The notes beneath the pieces were generated by a model that saw only the letters and a list, made by a program, of their open reading frames with translations, was not told where the DNA came from and did no database searches. Positions 1-9,000 of a DNA stretch of 64,000 bases are shown here, one piece after another (position 1 is the first letter of the stretch; the number at the start of each line of letters is the position of its first letter). The DNA is from M3007 sp041392625 (lineage in GTDB: Bacteria > Bacteroidota > Bacteroidia > Chitinophagales > Saprospiraceae). A program made the position numbers and the translations under genes. The stretch lies in assembly GCA_041392625.1 (NCBI GenBank), contig JAWKLR010000006.1, positions 62,001 to 126,000 on the forward strand. Reading direction: 5' to 3'.

Positions 1-1
1 G

Positions 2-2932
2 GCATTTATCAACGCAGTTGCAATTTCAAAAGATGGCCGGTTTGTATTTGGTGGCAGCGGAGATGGCAGTTGTTTTAAATGGGACCGCTTGTCTGGAGAG
101 CCGCTGGATACCTTTAAAATTGATAATGAAAAAATAAATGCCCTTGCCATTTCTCCCAATGGAAAGTTCCTCCTGACCGGCAACGAAGCCGGGCTTGCTT
201 ACCTGTGGGATTTGGAAACAGGAAAACTAAAAACAGTATTTGCCCGGCATGCTTCCTCTATAACCCGTATGGCAATTTCAACCGGGGATTCAAGCGCTAC
301 AGATGAGCCTCAAATGCGGGTTGCAATGGGTGATGCTGCGGGAGTTATTCGAATGTGGGATGTTGTGACCGGCGATGTGCATGCCATTCAGGCTCACTCC
401 GGTCCGGTTGCTGATTTGCGCTTTAACCTGGAAGGTACATCCTGTTTGTCAGGGGGTATGGATGGGGCTATATTCCGATGGAATATGAATGGAGAGGCAA
501 TTGACAGCATGCTCACCGAAGTTGAATTTCCTTCCTGCCTTGCACTTTCACCTGCACATGCAGGAGAGGTAAAAGGGGGGAGTCAAATTTTGTATGGAAC
601 ATTCCGCAATACCATCGATGAGTTTTCCTTGAAAAAGCGAATCCAGCTGCGCACCCTCTTGCATGGCGATCAGGCAACACCTGAGCGGGCCGGAGACGGG
701 ATTGAGTTCAGCAGTGTCAAAAGCATCAGTGCCTTGATCTTTGCACCCGATGGGGGTACATTTTTTAGCGGCAGTTGGGATGAAACAGCAGTACTGTGGG
801 ATGCTGAAACCGGAAAGAAAATACATACCTTCAAGGATGTTGCATCCGGAGTTTCTGCCTTGGCGTATTCACCCGGCGGGGAAAAGTTGGTGGTGGGGAG
901 TTGGGACAAAATGGCAACTATGTGGGATGCTAAAACCCGAAAACAAATCCGCACATTTTCAGGCCACGATGAAGCGGTCACTGCACTTGCTTTTTCTGAA
1001 GACGGAACCATGCTTGCTACGGGTGGTGAAGATCAGGTAGCCATTTTATGGGATACTTCCTCTGAAAACTCCAGGCAAATTTTCACGGGGCATACCAATA
1101 CAATTGTTTGCATGCAGTTTTTGCCGGGAGGGAACGTTCTGGCCACCGGAAGTGCTGATAATACCATCAAATTTTGGAGCACAGAAACCGGCGAGGAGTT
1201 GGCAACACTGATTTGTCTTGGTAAGGACGACTGGGCCGCTACCACCCCTTCTGGCTTATTTGATGCAACGCCCGGGGCAATGGAAATCATGCACTATGTG
1301 GTAGGACAGGAAGTAGTGGCGCTTGAGCAAATGAAGGACCGCTATTACGAGCCCGGCTTTTTGCCAAGGGTGCTGCTAGGCGGCTCTGCCAGTTTGCGCG
1401 ATGTTTCCGAGTTGAGTAGCGTGGATTTATATCCTGAAATGGAAGTTGATTTTTCAGATGCCCAATTCATAGAAATTCATTTAAAAGAGCGGGACGGAGG
1501 AATGGGCCCCTTGAGTCTGTTTATAAATGGGAAGGAGGTGAATCCCGATATTAATCCTGGACGGGATACGGTTTTGAGATTAAGAATAGTGGACTTTGTT
1601 TCATTCTACAACCAAAATGAAAACATCATTGCATTCCAGGTAACCAACGCCGGTGGGTGGCTGAAAAGCCCGATTGAGGAACTTGTATTTGCCCCGTTTC
1701 AAAAAGGCGACCCACACCAATTGCCTTCTGAATTCGCTGGCGACCCAAACAGGGTGGTTGAGCCCCATTTGTTTGTACTTGCAGTCGGAACATCCAATTA
1801 TGTAAATCCGGAGATGGACCTGACGTTTCCGGATCACGATGCCCGATCCTTTTGCGAAGCCATGCGCATTACAGGAAATGGGCTGTTTGAAAACAAAACG
1901 CATTATTACCTGCTCACCTCGGACACCAGCGATGCCCGCGCGGTTTCAACCAAATCGAACATCGAGGCTGCATTTGACTCCATTGCTGCTATCGCGGGCC
2001 CGGACGATGTAGTTGTAATTTACTTTTCCGGTCATGGCTCCACCTTTGGTCCACCAGAGAAATCACAGTTTTATTATCTGACCAAGGACATCCCGAGTAT
2101 GGAGTTGGACGATCAGGAAGTGCGCGCTCAGTTTGCTGTCTCTTCGGATGATTATACCAATTGGATTACCCGTATTCGGGCACACAAACAGGTGTTGATA
2201 TTTGATGCCTGTAACTCCGGGAAAATAACCGATGCTTTTGATGGCGTGGGTTCCCGGGGGATGAATCCATCCAAAGTGCGGGCGTTGGATAAATTAAAAG
2301 ACCGGACTGGAATGTATATCCTCACCGGGAGTGCAGAAGATAAAGTGAGTTTTGAAGCGGGACAATTTGGCCAGGGCCTGCTCACTTATAGTTTGCTTCA
2401 GGGGATGAGTGGACTAGCCCTGACTCCGGAGCGCACCGTTGAGGTAATGAATCTGTTCCAGTACTCACTGGATCGGGTGCCGGAATTGGCTGAAACCATA
2501 AAACGCCGCCAAAAACCCGTTCTGTCTGTTCCCCGAAATGCGGAAAGTTTCCCGATCGGTTGGTTGAAGCAGGGGGCGGTTATCCCTTTGCCTATGCCGA
2601 AGCCGGTATTTATCCGCAATAGTTTCCAGGATGAGGAGCAGTTTGAAGACGTGTTGGGCCTGGTAGATTCACTGGAGGTACAACTCCGCATCATCACGGC
2701 CAAAGCGGCCCAGGCATCCATTATATATGTGGATGCAAAGGAGTATCCCGGAGGCTATTCAATAAAAGGGCGGTACAATACCACGGAAGATGGGACAATA
2801 AACTGCCGGGGGCATGTTTTTAAAGATAAAAAAAGCATTGGGGAGTTTCAGGTAGAAGGGAAGACAACTGCTATTCCAGATCTGGTGAATTCAATCCTGG
2901 ATGAAGTTATCCTAATTGTTGAGGATCAATAG
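2..2932 (+). CDS. WD40-repeat protein with C-terminal caspase-like (peptidase C14) domain, 5' truncated
   Basis: The reading frame is open to the first bases of the window, and the upstream residues continue a WD40 blade, so the gene starts outside; the TTG at 89 is not a real start. About 976 residues are visible. The first ~390 are WD40 repeats (recurring G-D-x-x-x-x-x-W-D endings). A linker domain follows, then a caspase fold from about nucleotide 1760 with the catalytic His in FSGHG (codon at 2033) and Cys in DACNSG (codon at 2210). A last ~100-residue domain is not recognised. In the family, WD40 propellers act as sensing or scaffold modules and the C14 domain as a cysteine protease; coupling of the two is inferred. 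No membrane segment is visible in the part present. The substrate is unknown. It is followed by a strong terminator. Confidence 0.85.
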   Translation, partial: AFINAVAISKDGRFVFGGSGDGSCFKWDRLSGEPLDTFKIDNEKINALAISPNGKFLLTGNEAGLAYLWDLETGKLKTVFARHASSITRMAISTGDSSATDEPQMRVAMGDAAGVIRMWDVVTGDVHAIQAHSGPVADLRFNLEGTSCLSGGMDGAIFRWNMNGEAIDSMLTEVEFPSCLALSPAHAGEVKGGSQILYGTFRNTIDEFSLKKRIQLRTLLHGDQATPERAGDGIEFSSVKSISALIFAPDGGTFFSGSWDETAVLWDAETGKKIHTFKDVASGVSALAYSPGGEKLVVGSWDKMATMWDAKTRKQIRTFSGHDEAVTALAFSEDGTMLATGGEDQVAILWDTSSENSRQIFTGHTNTIVCMQFLPGGNVLATGSADNTIKFWSTETGEELATLICLGKDDWAATTPSGLFDATPGAMEIMHYVVGQEVVALEQMKDRYYEPGFLPRVLLGGSASLRDVSELSSVDLYPEMEVDFSDAQFIEIHLKERDGGMGPLSLFINGKEVNPDINPGRDTVLRLRIVDFVSFYNQNENIIAFQVTNAGGWLKSPIEELVFAPFQKGDPHQLPSEFAGDPNRVVEPHLFVLAVGTSNYVNPEMDLTFPDHDARSFCEAMRITGNGLFENKTHYYLLTSDTSDARAVSTKSNIEAAFDSIAAIAGPDDVVVIYFSGHGSTFGPPEKSQFYYLTKDIPSMELDDQEVRAQFAVSSDDYTNWITRIRAHKQVLIFDACNSGKITDAFDGVGSRGMNPSKVRALDKLKDRTGMYILTGSAEDKVSFEAGQFGQGLLTYSLLQGMSGLALTPERTVEVMNLFQYSLDRVPELAETIKRRQKPVLSVPRNAESFPIGWLKQGAVIPLPMPKPVFIRNSFQDEEQFEDVLGLVDSLEVQLRIITAKAAQASIIYVDAKEYPGGYSIKGRYNTTEDGTINCRGHVFKDKKSIGEFQVEGKTTAIPDLVNSILDEVILIVEDQ

Positions 2933-2954
2933 TCATTAAATGGCATAAAACGAG

Positions 2955-2995
2955 CGCGAGCCAACTCATACATGAGTTGGCTCGCGTTTCATTTT
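2955..2995. terminator. Bidirectional rho-independent terminator
   Basis: A perfect 15-bp stem (2955-2969 with 2972-2986, GC-rich base CGCGAG/CTCGCG) is followed by a T-rich run. It lies between the convergent ends of the WD40-caspase gene and the peroxiredoxin gene, so it can serve both strands. Confidence 0.85.
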
Positions 2996-3022
2996 TTATT
3001 CTTGAGCATGCATTCAAAAGCA

Positions 3023-3475
3023 CTAGCGTAACAGTTGGTCCGCGTGCTCCTTCGTGTCTACTTTCTTGATAATTCGCTCAATATTTCCCTGCTCATCGAT
3101 TATAAAAGTGGTGCGGTGAATGCCATTGTAGGTTCTTCCCATGAATTTCTTTTCACCCCAAACACCAAATGCTTCTGCAACGGAGTGGTCTTCATCTGCA
3201 AGCAGGCTGAACGGCAAATCGTATTTTTCACGAAACTTCACATGGCGCTTGATTGAGTCGGGGCTGACACCCAGAATTTCATATCCATCGGAAAGAAAGC
3301 GCTGGTAGTTGTCGCGCAGGTTGCAGGCTTCAGCTGTGCAGCCCGGGGTATCATCTTTTGGGTAAAAGTACAAGACCAGTTTTTTCCCCTGGTAGTCGCC
3401 TAATTGTACGTTGTTTCCATTTTCATCAATGGAATTAAATACTGGTGCCGGATCGCCCTCTTTTAAATGGAACAT
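3023..3475 (-). CDS. bcp: Thioredoxin-dependent thiol peroxidase, Bcp/PrxQ type
   Basis: A 150-residue AhpC/TSA-family peroxiredoxin that reduces hydroperoxides in the cytoplasm using thioredoxin. The motif DDTPGCTAEAC carries the peroxidatic Cys (TPGC) and, five residues on, the resolving Cys typical of the Bcp/PrxQ class. Other family marks are FYPKDDTP near residue 40 and the G-x-x-RTTFIID stretch near the C-terminus. Full family length is about 150. There is no signal peptide. It appears to be a single-gene unit read away from the glycosyltransferase, with a fold-back repeat region upstream. Confidence 0.93.
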   Translation of the reverse strand: MFHLKEGDPAPVFNSIDENGNNVQLGDYQGKKLVLYFYPKDDTPGCTAEACNLRDNYQRFLSDGYEILGVSPDSIKRHVKFREKYDLPFSLLADEDHSVAEAFGVWGEKKFMGRTYNGIHRTTFIIDEQGNIERIIKKVDTKEHADQLLR

Positions 3476-3575
3476 GATACTACGAATTGATGGTTTTGGT
3501 ATTTAATGTGTGCATGATTTAGAAGTCCCCTTACCATGCATCTTTTCAAACACGGTTTTATGCGTTTTGTTTAGT

Positions 3576-3780
3576 GTTGCAGCCCAAACATAGAATCCCA
3601 AACAGGCTCTTATACCTGCTCTAAAATGGGGCGCTAGCCCTATTGTCTTAGTAGCACTGTGGATATGTACCATTTTTGAGGGGCGTAGCCCTGACATCTT
3701 ACTGTCTTTAATTTCAGAGATTTTTACGCAGTATAGTTTTATCAAAAAATAGCATTTTAAGATGTCAGGGCTACGCCCCT
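3576..3780. repeat. Dispersed fold-back repeat, copy 1
   Basis: The unit GGGGCGTAGCCCTGACATCT (3680-3699) occurs again as its exact reverse complement at 3760-3779, extended to 22-bp arms. A variant half-unit GGGGCGCTAGCCC lies at 3628-3640. A tag resembling AATCCCAAACAGGCTCTTA sits at 3594-3612. All of these parts recur near 18545-18803. The open frame across this stretch (3503-3745, minus) is made of the repeat and is not a credible gene. Confidence 0.75.
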
Positions 3781-3844
3781 AAATTGGTTTGGTAACGAGT
3801 CGATTGGCTACTCAGTTTTTTATTCTATTTGGTTGAAGTCCTGT

Positions 3845-5002
3845 TTAGCGCACGTTTCTTCCCTTCCAGCTGTAGTTTCTAACAAGTAAACTGCTCAGGC
3901 CGGTTAGGCAGATGTAGAGTGTATGAAAACATGAGCCGAATACCAGGTTTAGTGGTTTGATCGAAGTATTCCAGAAGCGGGCACTGCTTCGGAGCAGGAT
4001 TGTATCAGCTGCTGTTTTGGCAAACAGTAAAAACATGGTCAATGCCAATAGTTTCCATCCCGGGTTGAACAACAGGTAAATCAAAGCGGCAAGTGTGGCT
4101 ATAGAGAAAACCAATACCAGTAATAAAATCAAGCGGATTGGCAGGGAACGCAGCGCACTGTTTTTGCTGCCCCAGCGGAGCCGTTGCAGAAAAAAGGATT
4201 TAAGATCGGGCTCCGGCCGGGTACATACAACGGCCTGATTGGATTTCAAAAATTGTATTCCCCCCGGGAAATGCACTTCCATTTTTTCCAGTAAAAACAG
4301 ATCGTCGCCCGATGCCCGGGACTTGATGTTATTAAAACCACCCACAGCCAGGTAACTCGACTTTCGATACGCCAGATTGGCTCCGTTTCCCATCTGGTGC
4401 CAGCCAAGGGGGTAGCCCGCAGCGGTAATTGCCATCATTCCAATAAAGTCCATGGCTTGAAATGCCCTGATAAATCCAGATTTTTTATTCACAAGTACCG
4501 GCCCGGTCAGCATGTGCAGTGTATGTTTGGATTCAAATGAACAGGCAATGTGTCGAAGCCAGTTGGGAGAAGCAATACAGTCCGCATCAGTGCAAACAAT
4601 CAGCTCGTTTTTTGCCAGCCGGACACCCAGGTCCAGCGCCTCTTTTTTATATGAATTAATAGGTGCTTGGGCCGGTAAATGTTCCGATAGGGGGATGCAT
4701 TGCACGTCCGGATAGGATTGTACAATACGACTGGTTTCGTCGGTACTGTGATCATCGATCACAATAATTTCAAACAGATGTCCGGGGTAATGCTGGGTTC
4801 GTAGGGATTCAAGGCAGACTCCGATAGTTGCAGCCTCATTGCGTGCCGGTACAAGGATGGAAATACTGCTTTGGGGAAGAAAGAAGGGTGGGGCAGTGTT
4901 GTCGGGGAGTTGTTCCCAGGATTTCAGGTAGCGCAACTGTACAAAAAGGTACAATAGGGCCAATAAAACAGACGTTGAAGCAAAGAGCGCAAAACCAGAC
5001 AT
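3845..5002 (-). CDS. Family 2 glycosyltransferase, membrane-bound
   Basis: A 385-residue processive-type GT2 enzyme. An N-terminal membrane segment (residues ~5-22) is followed by the GT-A catalytic domain: SILVPARNEAATI near residue 50, VIDDHSTDET (first Asp pair), CTDADCI (DxD-like nucleotide-sugar/metal site), GDD, and QRLRWGSKN, which matches the Q/RxxRW acceptor motif of processive enzymes. The C-terminus has about three membrane helices. It is likely to transfer sugars to a lipid or polysaccharide acceptor at the inner membrane. The substrate cannot be read from sequence, and no polysaccharide cluster surrounds it. Confidence 0.88.
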   Translation of the reverse strand: MSGFALFASTSVLLALLYLFVQLRYLKSWEQLPDNTAPPFFLPQSSISILVPARNEAATIGVCLESLRTQHYPGHLFEIIVIDDHSTDETSRIVQSYPDVQCIPLSEHLPAQAPINSYKKEALDLGVRLAKNELIVCTDADCIASPNWLRHIACSFESKHTLHMLTGPVLVNKKSGFIRAFQAMDFIGMMAITAAGYPLGWHQMGNGANLAYRKSSYLAVGGFNNIKSRASGDDLFLLEKMEVHFPGGIQFLKSNQAVVCTRPEPDLKSFFLQRLRWGSKNSALRSLPIRLILLLVLVFSIATLAALIYLLFNPGWKLLALTMFLLFAKTAADTILLRSSARFWNTSIKPLNLVFGSCFHTLYICLTGLSSLLVRNYSWKGRNVR

Positions 5003-5090
5003 GCAGCTAATTTCGTCTTTCTTGACAATTAGACTTAGATTTGTTCCTCGAACGCGCCCTAAAAAATTAAATAATCTCTGCCTGCCTGCT

Positions 5091-5098
5091 TAACTTTG
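5091..5098 (+). promoter_or_regulatory. Putative -7 box for PBP1A gene
   Basis: TAACTTTG matches the Bacteroidota -7 consensus TAnnTTTG and sits about 25 nt before the ATG at 5123. No clear TTTG -33 element is seen at the right spacing. Confidence 0.45.
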
Positions 5099-5122
5099 TT
5101 TTTCACATAAGCGTACCCTTTC

Positions 5123-6616
5123 ATGGAACCACAAAGCCTCCTGTCGATCAAAGCAAAACTGCAACAACAACGCCTTCCTGTTTACCGAAACATCATTCGG
5201 TGGACCTGGATGTTGTTGGGCTTTGGCCTGGCAGCAGGAATTCTGATTGTAATCATTATCAGCCTTTCTGCAATTCCTTCCTTTAGGGAATTAGAGGACC
5301 CCAAAAGTGCTGTAGCGAGTGAGGTGCTGGCATATGACGGAACATTGCTCGGCCGGTATTTTATTGAAAACAGGGTGCCCGTCCGTTTTGAAGACCTCAA
5401 CCCTGATATTGTAAATGCGCTGGTGTCTACCGAAGATGTGCGCTATTGGTCGCATTGTGGTGTAGATGCACGCGCCGTAGCGCGGGTAGTGGTTCGTACA
5501 ATTTTGCTTCGCGATCAAAGTGCTGGTGGCGGCTCCACTATTACACAACAGTTGGCCAAAATGTTGTATTCCGACCGGAATTTTAGTGGAATGAATAAGG
5601 TGGAAAAACTGTTCGCCCTTGTTTACCGGAAATTGCGGGAATGGATTACTGCTGTAAAACTGGAAAAAAGTTACACCAAAGAGGAAATCCTGGCGATGTA
5701 CCTCAATCAGGTGGACTATGTAAACAACGCATACGGCATCCAGTCGGCTGCGGAAGTGTACTTCGGTGAGGGACAGGATAAACTCAGCACTGAAGAAGCG
5801 GCCACAATCGTTGGGATGCTGCAGAATCCGTCCTATTTCAACCCGGCACGATTCCCGGATCGGTGCATGCGTCGACGCATGATCGTGCTTTCGCAAATGC
5901 AGCGAAACGAGTATTTGACCAAAAGTCAGTACGACAGCCTGAAGGTCCTCCCGCTGGACATGAGCCGATTTAAAAAGGTGAGCTTTTCAGATGATAAGGC
6001 CCCGTATTTATGTGCTGAATTGAAAAAAGACCTGTCCGATATTTTGGATCAGCCGGAGTGCCGCAAGCCGGATGGCAGCAAATACAACATATACAAGGAG
6101 GGATTAAAGATCTATACCACAATCGATCCCACCTACCAGAAATATGCTGAGGCCGCCATGGAGGCACACATGAAAAAAATCCAAAATCGGTTTTTTACAG
6201 TGTGGAAAGGGAAAAATCCCTGGAAGTACAAAACCGGAGAAACAACGGATGAAGAGATTCAGCAACGCGGCGCCATGTTGAATCGATTGGTTCGGGAAGG
6301 CGATCGCTACCAGGCACTTCGACCAAAGTACCTGGATGAAGTTGCTAGCGAGGTAGAAGACCGCTTTGGTTTTGAATTGCGCGATATTGATATCCTGCGC
6401 ATGCTGGAAGAAGACAAAAAGCCGGGTGCAATGGCCCGAATGATAAAACAGGGATGGGTAAGCAACAGCCAGTCTGCCGATTACCATCGGGTAATGTCGG
6501 ACGCCATTTGGTCGCAGATCAAACGGCAGTGGCGCAGCCTTGCAGGCAGTGGTGTTGAAGCAATACAATACCAAAACCCCAATGCGGGTTTTTTCCTGGA
6601 ATGCACCCAACCATGA
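5123..6616 (+). CDS. Penicillin-binding protein 1A, N-terminal part (GT51 glycosyltransferase), before frameshift
   Basis: Codes for the first part of a bifunctional class A PBP, which polymerises lipid II glycan and cross-links peptidoglycan in the periplasm. It has a membrane anchor (~residues 25-50), then the GT51 domain with motif EDVRYWSHCG (~103-112, catalytic Glu) and GGGSTITQQLAK. The authentic frame runs to about residue 472 (nt ~6538). The tail after that is out-of-frame and ends at an unrelated stop. The remainder continues in the next frame from ~6540. One extra base in the run AGCCTTG (6536-6542) would explain the break. It is either a real lesion or an assembly indel; I favour the latter because the gene is otherwise well preserved. 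Confidence 0.9.
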   Translation: MEPQSLLSIKAKLQQQRLPVYRNIIRWTWMLLGFGLAAGILIVIIISLSAIPSFRELEDPKSAVASEVLAYDGTLLGRYFIENRVPVRFEDLNPDIVNALVSTEDVRYWSHCGVDARAVARVVVRTILLRDQSAGGGSTITQQLAKMLYSDRNFSGMNKVEKLFALVYRKLREWITAVKLEKSYTKEEILAMYLNQVDYVNNAYGIQSAAEVYFGEGQDKLSTEEAATIVGMLQNPSYFNPARFPDRCMRRRMIVLSQMQRNEYLTKSQYDSLKVLPLDMSRFKKVSFSDDKAPYLCAELKKDLSDILDQPECRKPDGSKYNIYKEGLKIYTTIDPTYQKYAEAAMEAHMKKIQNRFFTVWKGKNPWKYKTGETTDEEIQQRGAMLNRLVREGDRYQALRPKYLDEVASEVEDRFGFELRDIDILRMLEEDKKPGAMARMIKQGWVSNSQSADYHRVMSDAIWSQIKRQWRSLAGSGVEAIQYQNPNAGFFLECTQP

Positions 6617-7721
6617 ACTGGACACGGTGATGACTCCGATGGACAGTCTACAATACCACCGCATGTTTTTGCAAACCGGTTTGCTGGCTGTAGATCCTCT
6701 AAACAGCGAGATCAAAGCCTGGGTTGGGGGGATTAATTTTAAATACTTCAAATACGATCACATTCGGAGTCGCCGGCAGGTGGGCTCTACGTTTAAGCCC
6801 TTCATTTACGGTACAGCTATTGCGCAGCAAAGCATTAGTCCGTGTTTTACGGTGTATGATCACCCGGTGACGATCCCGGCACATTACGGCAATTTCAAGA
6901 CCTTCCAGGATTGGACACCCAAGAACGCAACGGGAACCTATTCCGGGAATTTGCTCACGCTAAAAGAGGGCTTGAAACATTCCGTTAATACGGTTAGTGC
7001 CTACCTGATGAAGCAAATGGGAGATACCCGCCCGGTTCGGGGCATTGTCAACAACATGGGAATTGATTCCAGCCTCATCCCGGATGCACCCTCCATTTGC
7101 CTCGGTGCAGCTGACCTAACGGTGTTTGAAATGACCGGGGCCTATGCATCATTTGCAAACAATGGTGTGTTCGGGCGTCCGTATGTTATTCGGAAAATTG
7201 AAGATAAAAACGGTCGGGTGATTTATCAAAACCTGCCCGAGGAGCGGATTGCTTTGCCAGCCAATGCAAATTACGTTCTGACGCAAATGCTGAAATACAA
7301 TGTTGCCGGATCCCCCGGAATAAATACCCTGAAAAGTGAAGTCGGAGGGAAAACGGGTACAACCAACGATTACTCGGATGGATGGTTTATGGGCGTCACG
7401 CCTCGCCTGGTTGTAGGAACCTGGGTGGGCGGCGAAGACCGCTGGATCCGTTTCCGATCCCTGTCAGATGGGCAGGGCTCGCGTATGGCGCGCCCGATTT
7501 TTGCCGGCTTCCTGGCGATGCTGGAGAAAGACCCGAAATCCGGTTACGATTTCAATGCGCGTTTCCAACGACCTCCGGGTGATTTGGGAATTGAGTTGGA
7601 TTGCTCCCAGTTTGAAAACCTGAAATCGCCCGGTGATGAAGAAGACTTCGAGCCGGATATTTACAACGATGAGTTGAAAAAAGGGAATGCCCGACCGGAT
7701 GATGGTTTCGGGGATCAGTAG
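6540..7721 (+). CDS. Penicillin-binding protein 1A, C-terminal part (transpeptidase), after frameshift
   Basis: This is the continuation of the PBP1A begun at 5123, in the +1 frame; the TTG at 6540 is only the first usable codon and not a true start. Visible features are KTPMRVFSWN, typical of Bacteroidota PBP1A just before the transpeptidase domain, the catalytic serine motif STFK in RRQVGSTFKPF, the SxN motif as SVN, and the KTG motif in GGKTGTTNDYSDGWF. These give a complete penicillin-binding domain. Joined with the upstream part the protein would be about 866 residues, within the range for class A PBPs. The acidic C-terminus is unremarkable. Confidence 0.9.
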   Translation: MQAVVLKQYNTKTPMRVFSWNAPNHELDTVMTPMDSLQYHRMFLQTGLLAVDPLNSEIKAWVGGINFKYFKYDHIRSRRQVGSTFKPFIYGTAIAQQSISPCFTVYDHPVTIPAHYGNFKTFQDWTPKNATGTYSGNLLTLKEGLKHSVNTVSAYLMKQMGDTRPVRGIVNNMGIDSSLIPDAPSICLGAADLTVFEMTGAYASFANNGVFGRPYVIRKIEDKNGRVIYQNLPEERIALPANANYVLTQMLKYNVAGSPGINTLKSEVGGKTGTTNDYSDGWFMGVTPRLVVGTWVGGEDRWIRFRSLSDGQGSRMARPIFAGFLAMLEKDPKSGYDFNARFQRPPGDLGIELDCSQFENLKSPGDEEDFEPDIYNDELKKGNARPDDGFGDQ

Positions 7722-7731
7722 GTGATTGGTC

Positions 7732-8403
7732 CTACATTCCCAATACTTCCAGGAATTCACTCAGGATCATGGCCGTAGCGCCCCAGACGATCTCCCCTTC
7801 AATTGCGAAGTAAGGGACTTCCTTTAGGATGCGCCCGTCGGGCAAGTTCATATTCGTGTGTTGCCGAATGGCAGGGCTGGTAAATATGTCCAGTGCCGGG
7901 GTAAGGAGTTTATCTACTTCGTCTTCCTGTGCCTGGAAAGTGGGCGTGCCGTGATATACACCTACAAACGGGTGTACCACAAAGTTGCTCACGGGAATAT
8001 ACAATTCGGTGAGTTGTCCAAGAATTTCTATTTGCTGAATGGGAGTCCCAATTTCTTCTTCCGCTTCTCTGAGTGCCACCATTTCCAGGCTGGGGTCCTG
8101 TTCTTCATAGCGACCGCCGGGGAAACTGATTTGCCCGCTGTGCCGATCCTTGGGGTTGACGGTACGCCGAATGAGGGTCGTATGCCATTTTCCATTTGAT
8201 TCGTGCAGGAGGTTTAGTACGCAGGCTACTTTAGCCGAGTCGGGCCGGGGTGCTGCCAGATCGGTTTCCCGAATCCGGTTGAAGTTGGCCATCTTGTATT
8301 GTGCCGCTCTGCCTGGCAAGGGAGCCTGCAGGCGTTCTTTGAGCTGTGTAATGAAATCGCCTTGGTGCTTATTAAGATGGCCAGTGGATTGTAAACTGTG
8401 CAC
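7732..8403 (-). CDS. Nudix hydrolase, coenzyme A pyrophosphatase type
   Basis: A 223-residue Nudix protein. The Nudix box is clear: GGRYEEQDPSLEMVALREAEEEIG spans about residues 97-120 and has the metal-binding REAEEE core. It is preceded by RHSGQISFPGG, the extra signature of the CoA pyrophosphatase subgroup (NudL/NUDT7-like), whose members cleave CoA to phosphopantetheine and 3',5'-ADP. The start is GTG at 8403; a later ATG (MANFNRIRET) is an alternative. It converges on PBP1A with a 10-nt gap and no visible terminator. Confidence 0.85.
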   Translation of the reverse strand: MHSLQSTGHLNKHQGDFITQLKERLQAPLPGRAAQYKMANFNRIRETDLAAPRPDSAKVACVLNLLHESNGKWHTTLIRRTVNPKDRHSGQISFPGGRYEEQDPSLEMVALREAEEEIGTPIQQIEILGQLTELYIPVSNFVVHPFVGVYHGTPTFQAQEDEVDKLLTPALDIFTSPAIRQHTNMNLPDGRILKEVPYFAIEGEIVWGATAMILSEFLEVLGM

Positions 8404-8724
8404 GTATTCTTATTTAGGAATGTGAATTATACTCTAAACAACGGATTGGGGAAATGTTTCAGTATTTGGTGGAATGTTCCTGCACGGAATTGCTTTTTCT
8501 ACAACATAACAATAAGTGAATTGTGTTGCAAAGCGTTTTTGGGCGAAATAATGCTGTTCTAAGCAGTGTTTTGGCTGGTTTTTGTGTGCTCTGAAAAGTG
8601 AATGCTTATTTTTTTAATAAATCGTCAAAAACAGGGTGGGGGAGTCGCCTGGTTTTGCCATTTTGTTATCAATTCGTGTATTATTTTAAATAAAATATAT
8701 AAATTAATTGTTTTTTATAAAATA
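8404..8724. other. AT-rich intergenic region
   Basis: About 320 bases between the Nudix start and the promoter of the RNA locus. The second half is very AT-rich. I see no gene, repeat or stable hairpin in it; short frames here have no coding character. Confidence 0.5.
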
Positions 8725-8756
8725 TTTGCAAAATATATTGACCTGATTTACCTTTG
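8725..8756 (+). promoter_or_regulatory. Bacteroidota-type promoter of the tRNA-like RNA
   Basis: TTTG (8725-8728), a 20-nt spacer and TACCTTTG (8749-8756) match the Bacteroidota housekeeping consensus TTTG-N19..21-TAnnTTTG exactly. Transcription would start near 8763, about 57 nt before the tRNA-like fold. No protein gene follows on this strand before the terminator. Confidence 0.7.
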
Positions 8757-8819
8757 TCATATCAATTTGATGATTTGCTTAATGATTTTTTAAAAATATC
8801 AGAAAATTGAAAACGATAC

Positions 8820-8930
8820 TGTGCGGTGATGAAACAGGCAGCCATGCCCTCCTGTCTCGGGGGTGAGGGATAGAGATAAATTCCGTTTGGAGCTAATCGC
8901 CTCGTGGAGGTTCGAATCCTCCCTGCACAG
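8820..8930 (+). ncRNA. tRNA-like structured RNA with an oversized variable region
   Basis: The segment folds by eye into a tRNA shape. A 7-bp acceptor stem pairs 8820-8826 with 8923-8929 (one G-U), with a discriminator-like G at 8930. T8 is at 8827. A 3-bp D stem (8829-8831 with 8843-8845) has GG in its loop. The T arm is canonical: GGAGG-TTCGAAT-CCTCC (8906-8922). The anticodon arm is less certain: 8847-8851 with 8859-8863 gives loop CTGTCTC (anticodon GTC), but position 37 would be U, and CCCTC could instead pair perfectly with GAGGG at 8865-8869. The variable region (8864-8904) is about 41 nt, far longer than in Ser, Leu or Sec tRNAs, and can form its own arm. CCA is not encoded. It could be a divergent tRNA, a pseudo-tRNA or another RNA with a tRNA-like end. 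Confidence 0.55.
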
Positions 8931-9000
8931 CAGAAGTTGGCCCGATGCAAAGGCCACAAAGGAATAGAAGTGTTGAGTTGAAAGGGTGCAATTTAAATAA

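Noticed and set aside
3503..3745. 80-codon minus-strand frame between bcp and the glycosyltransferase
   Set aside because: It runs through the fold-back repeat (GGGGCGTAGCCC units) and has no protein resemblance.
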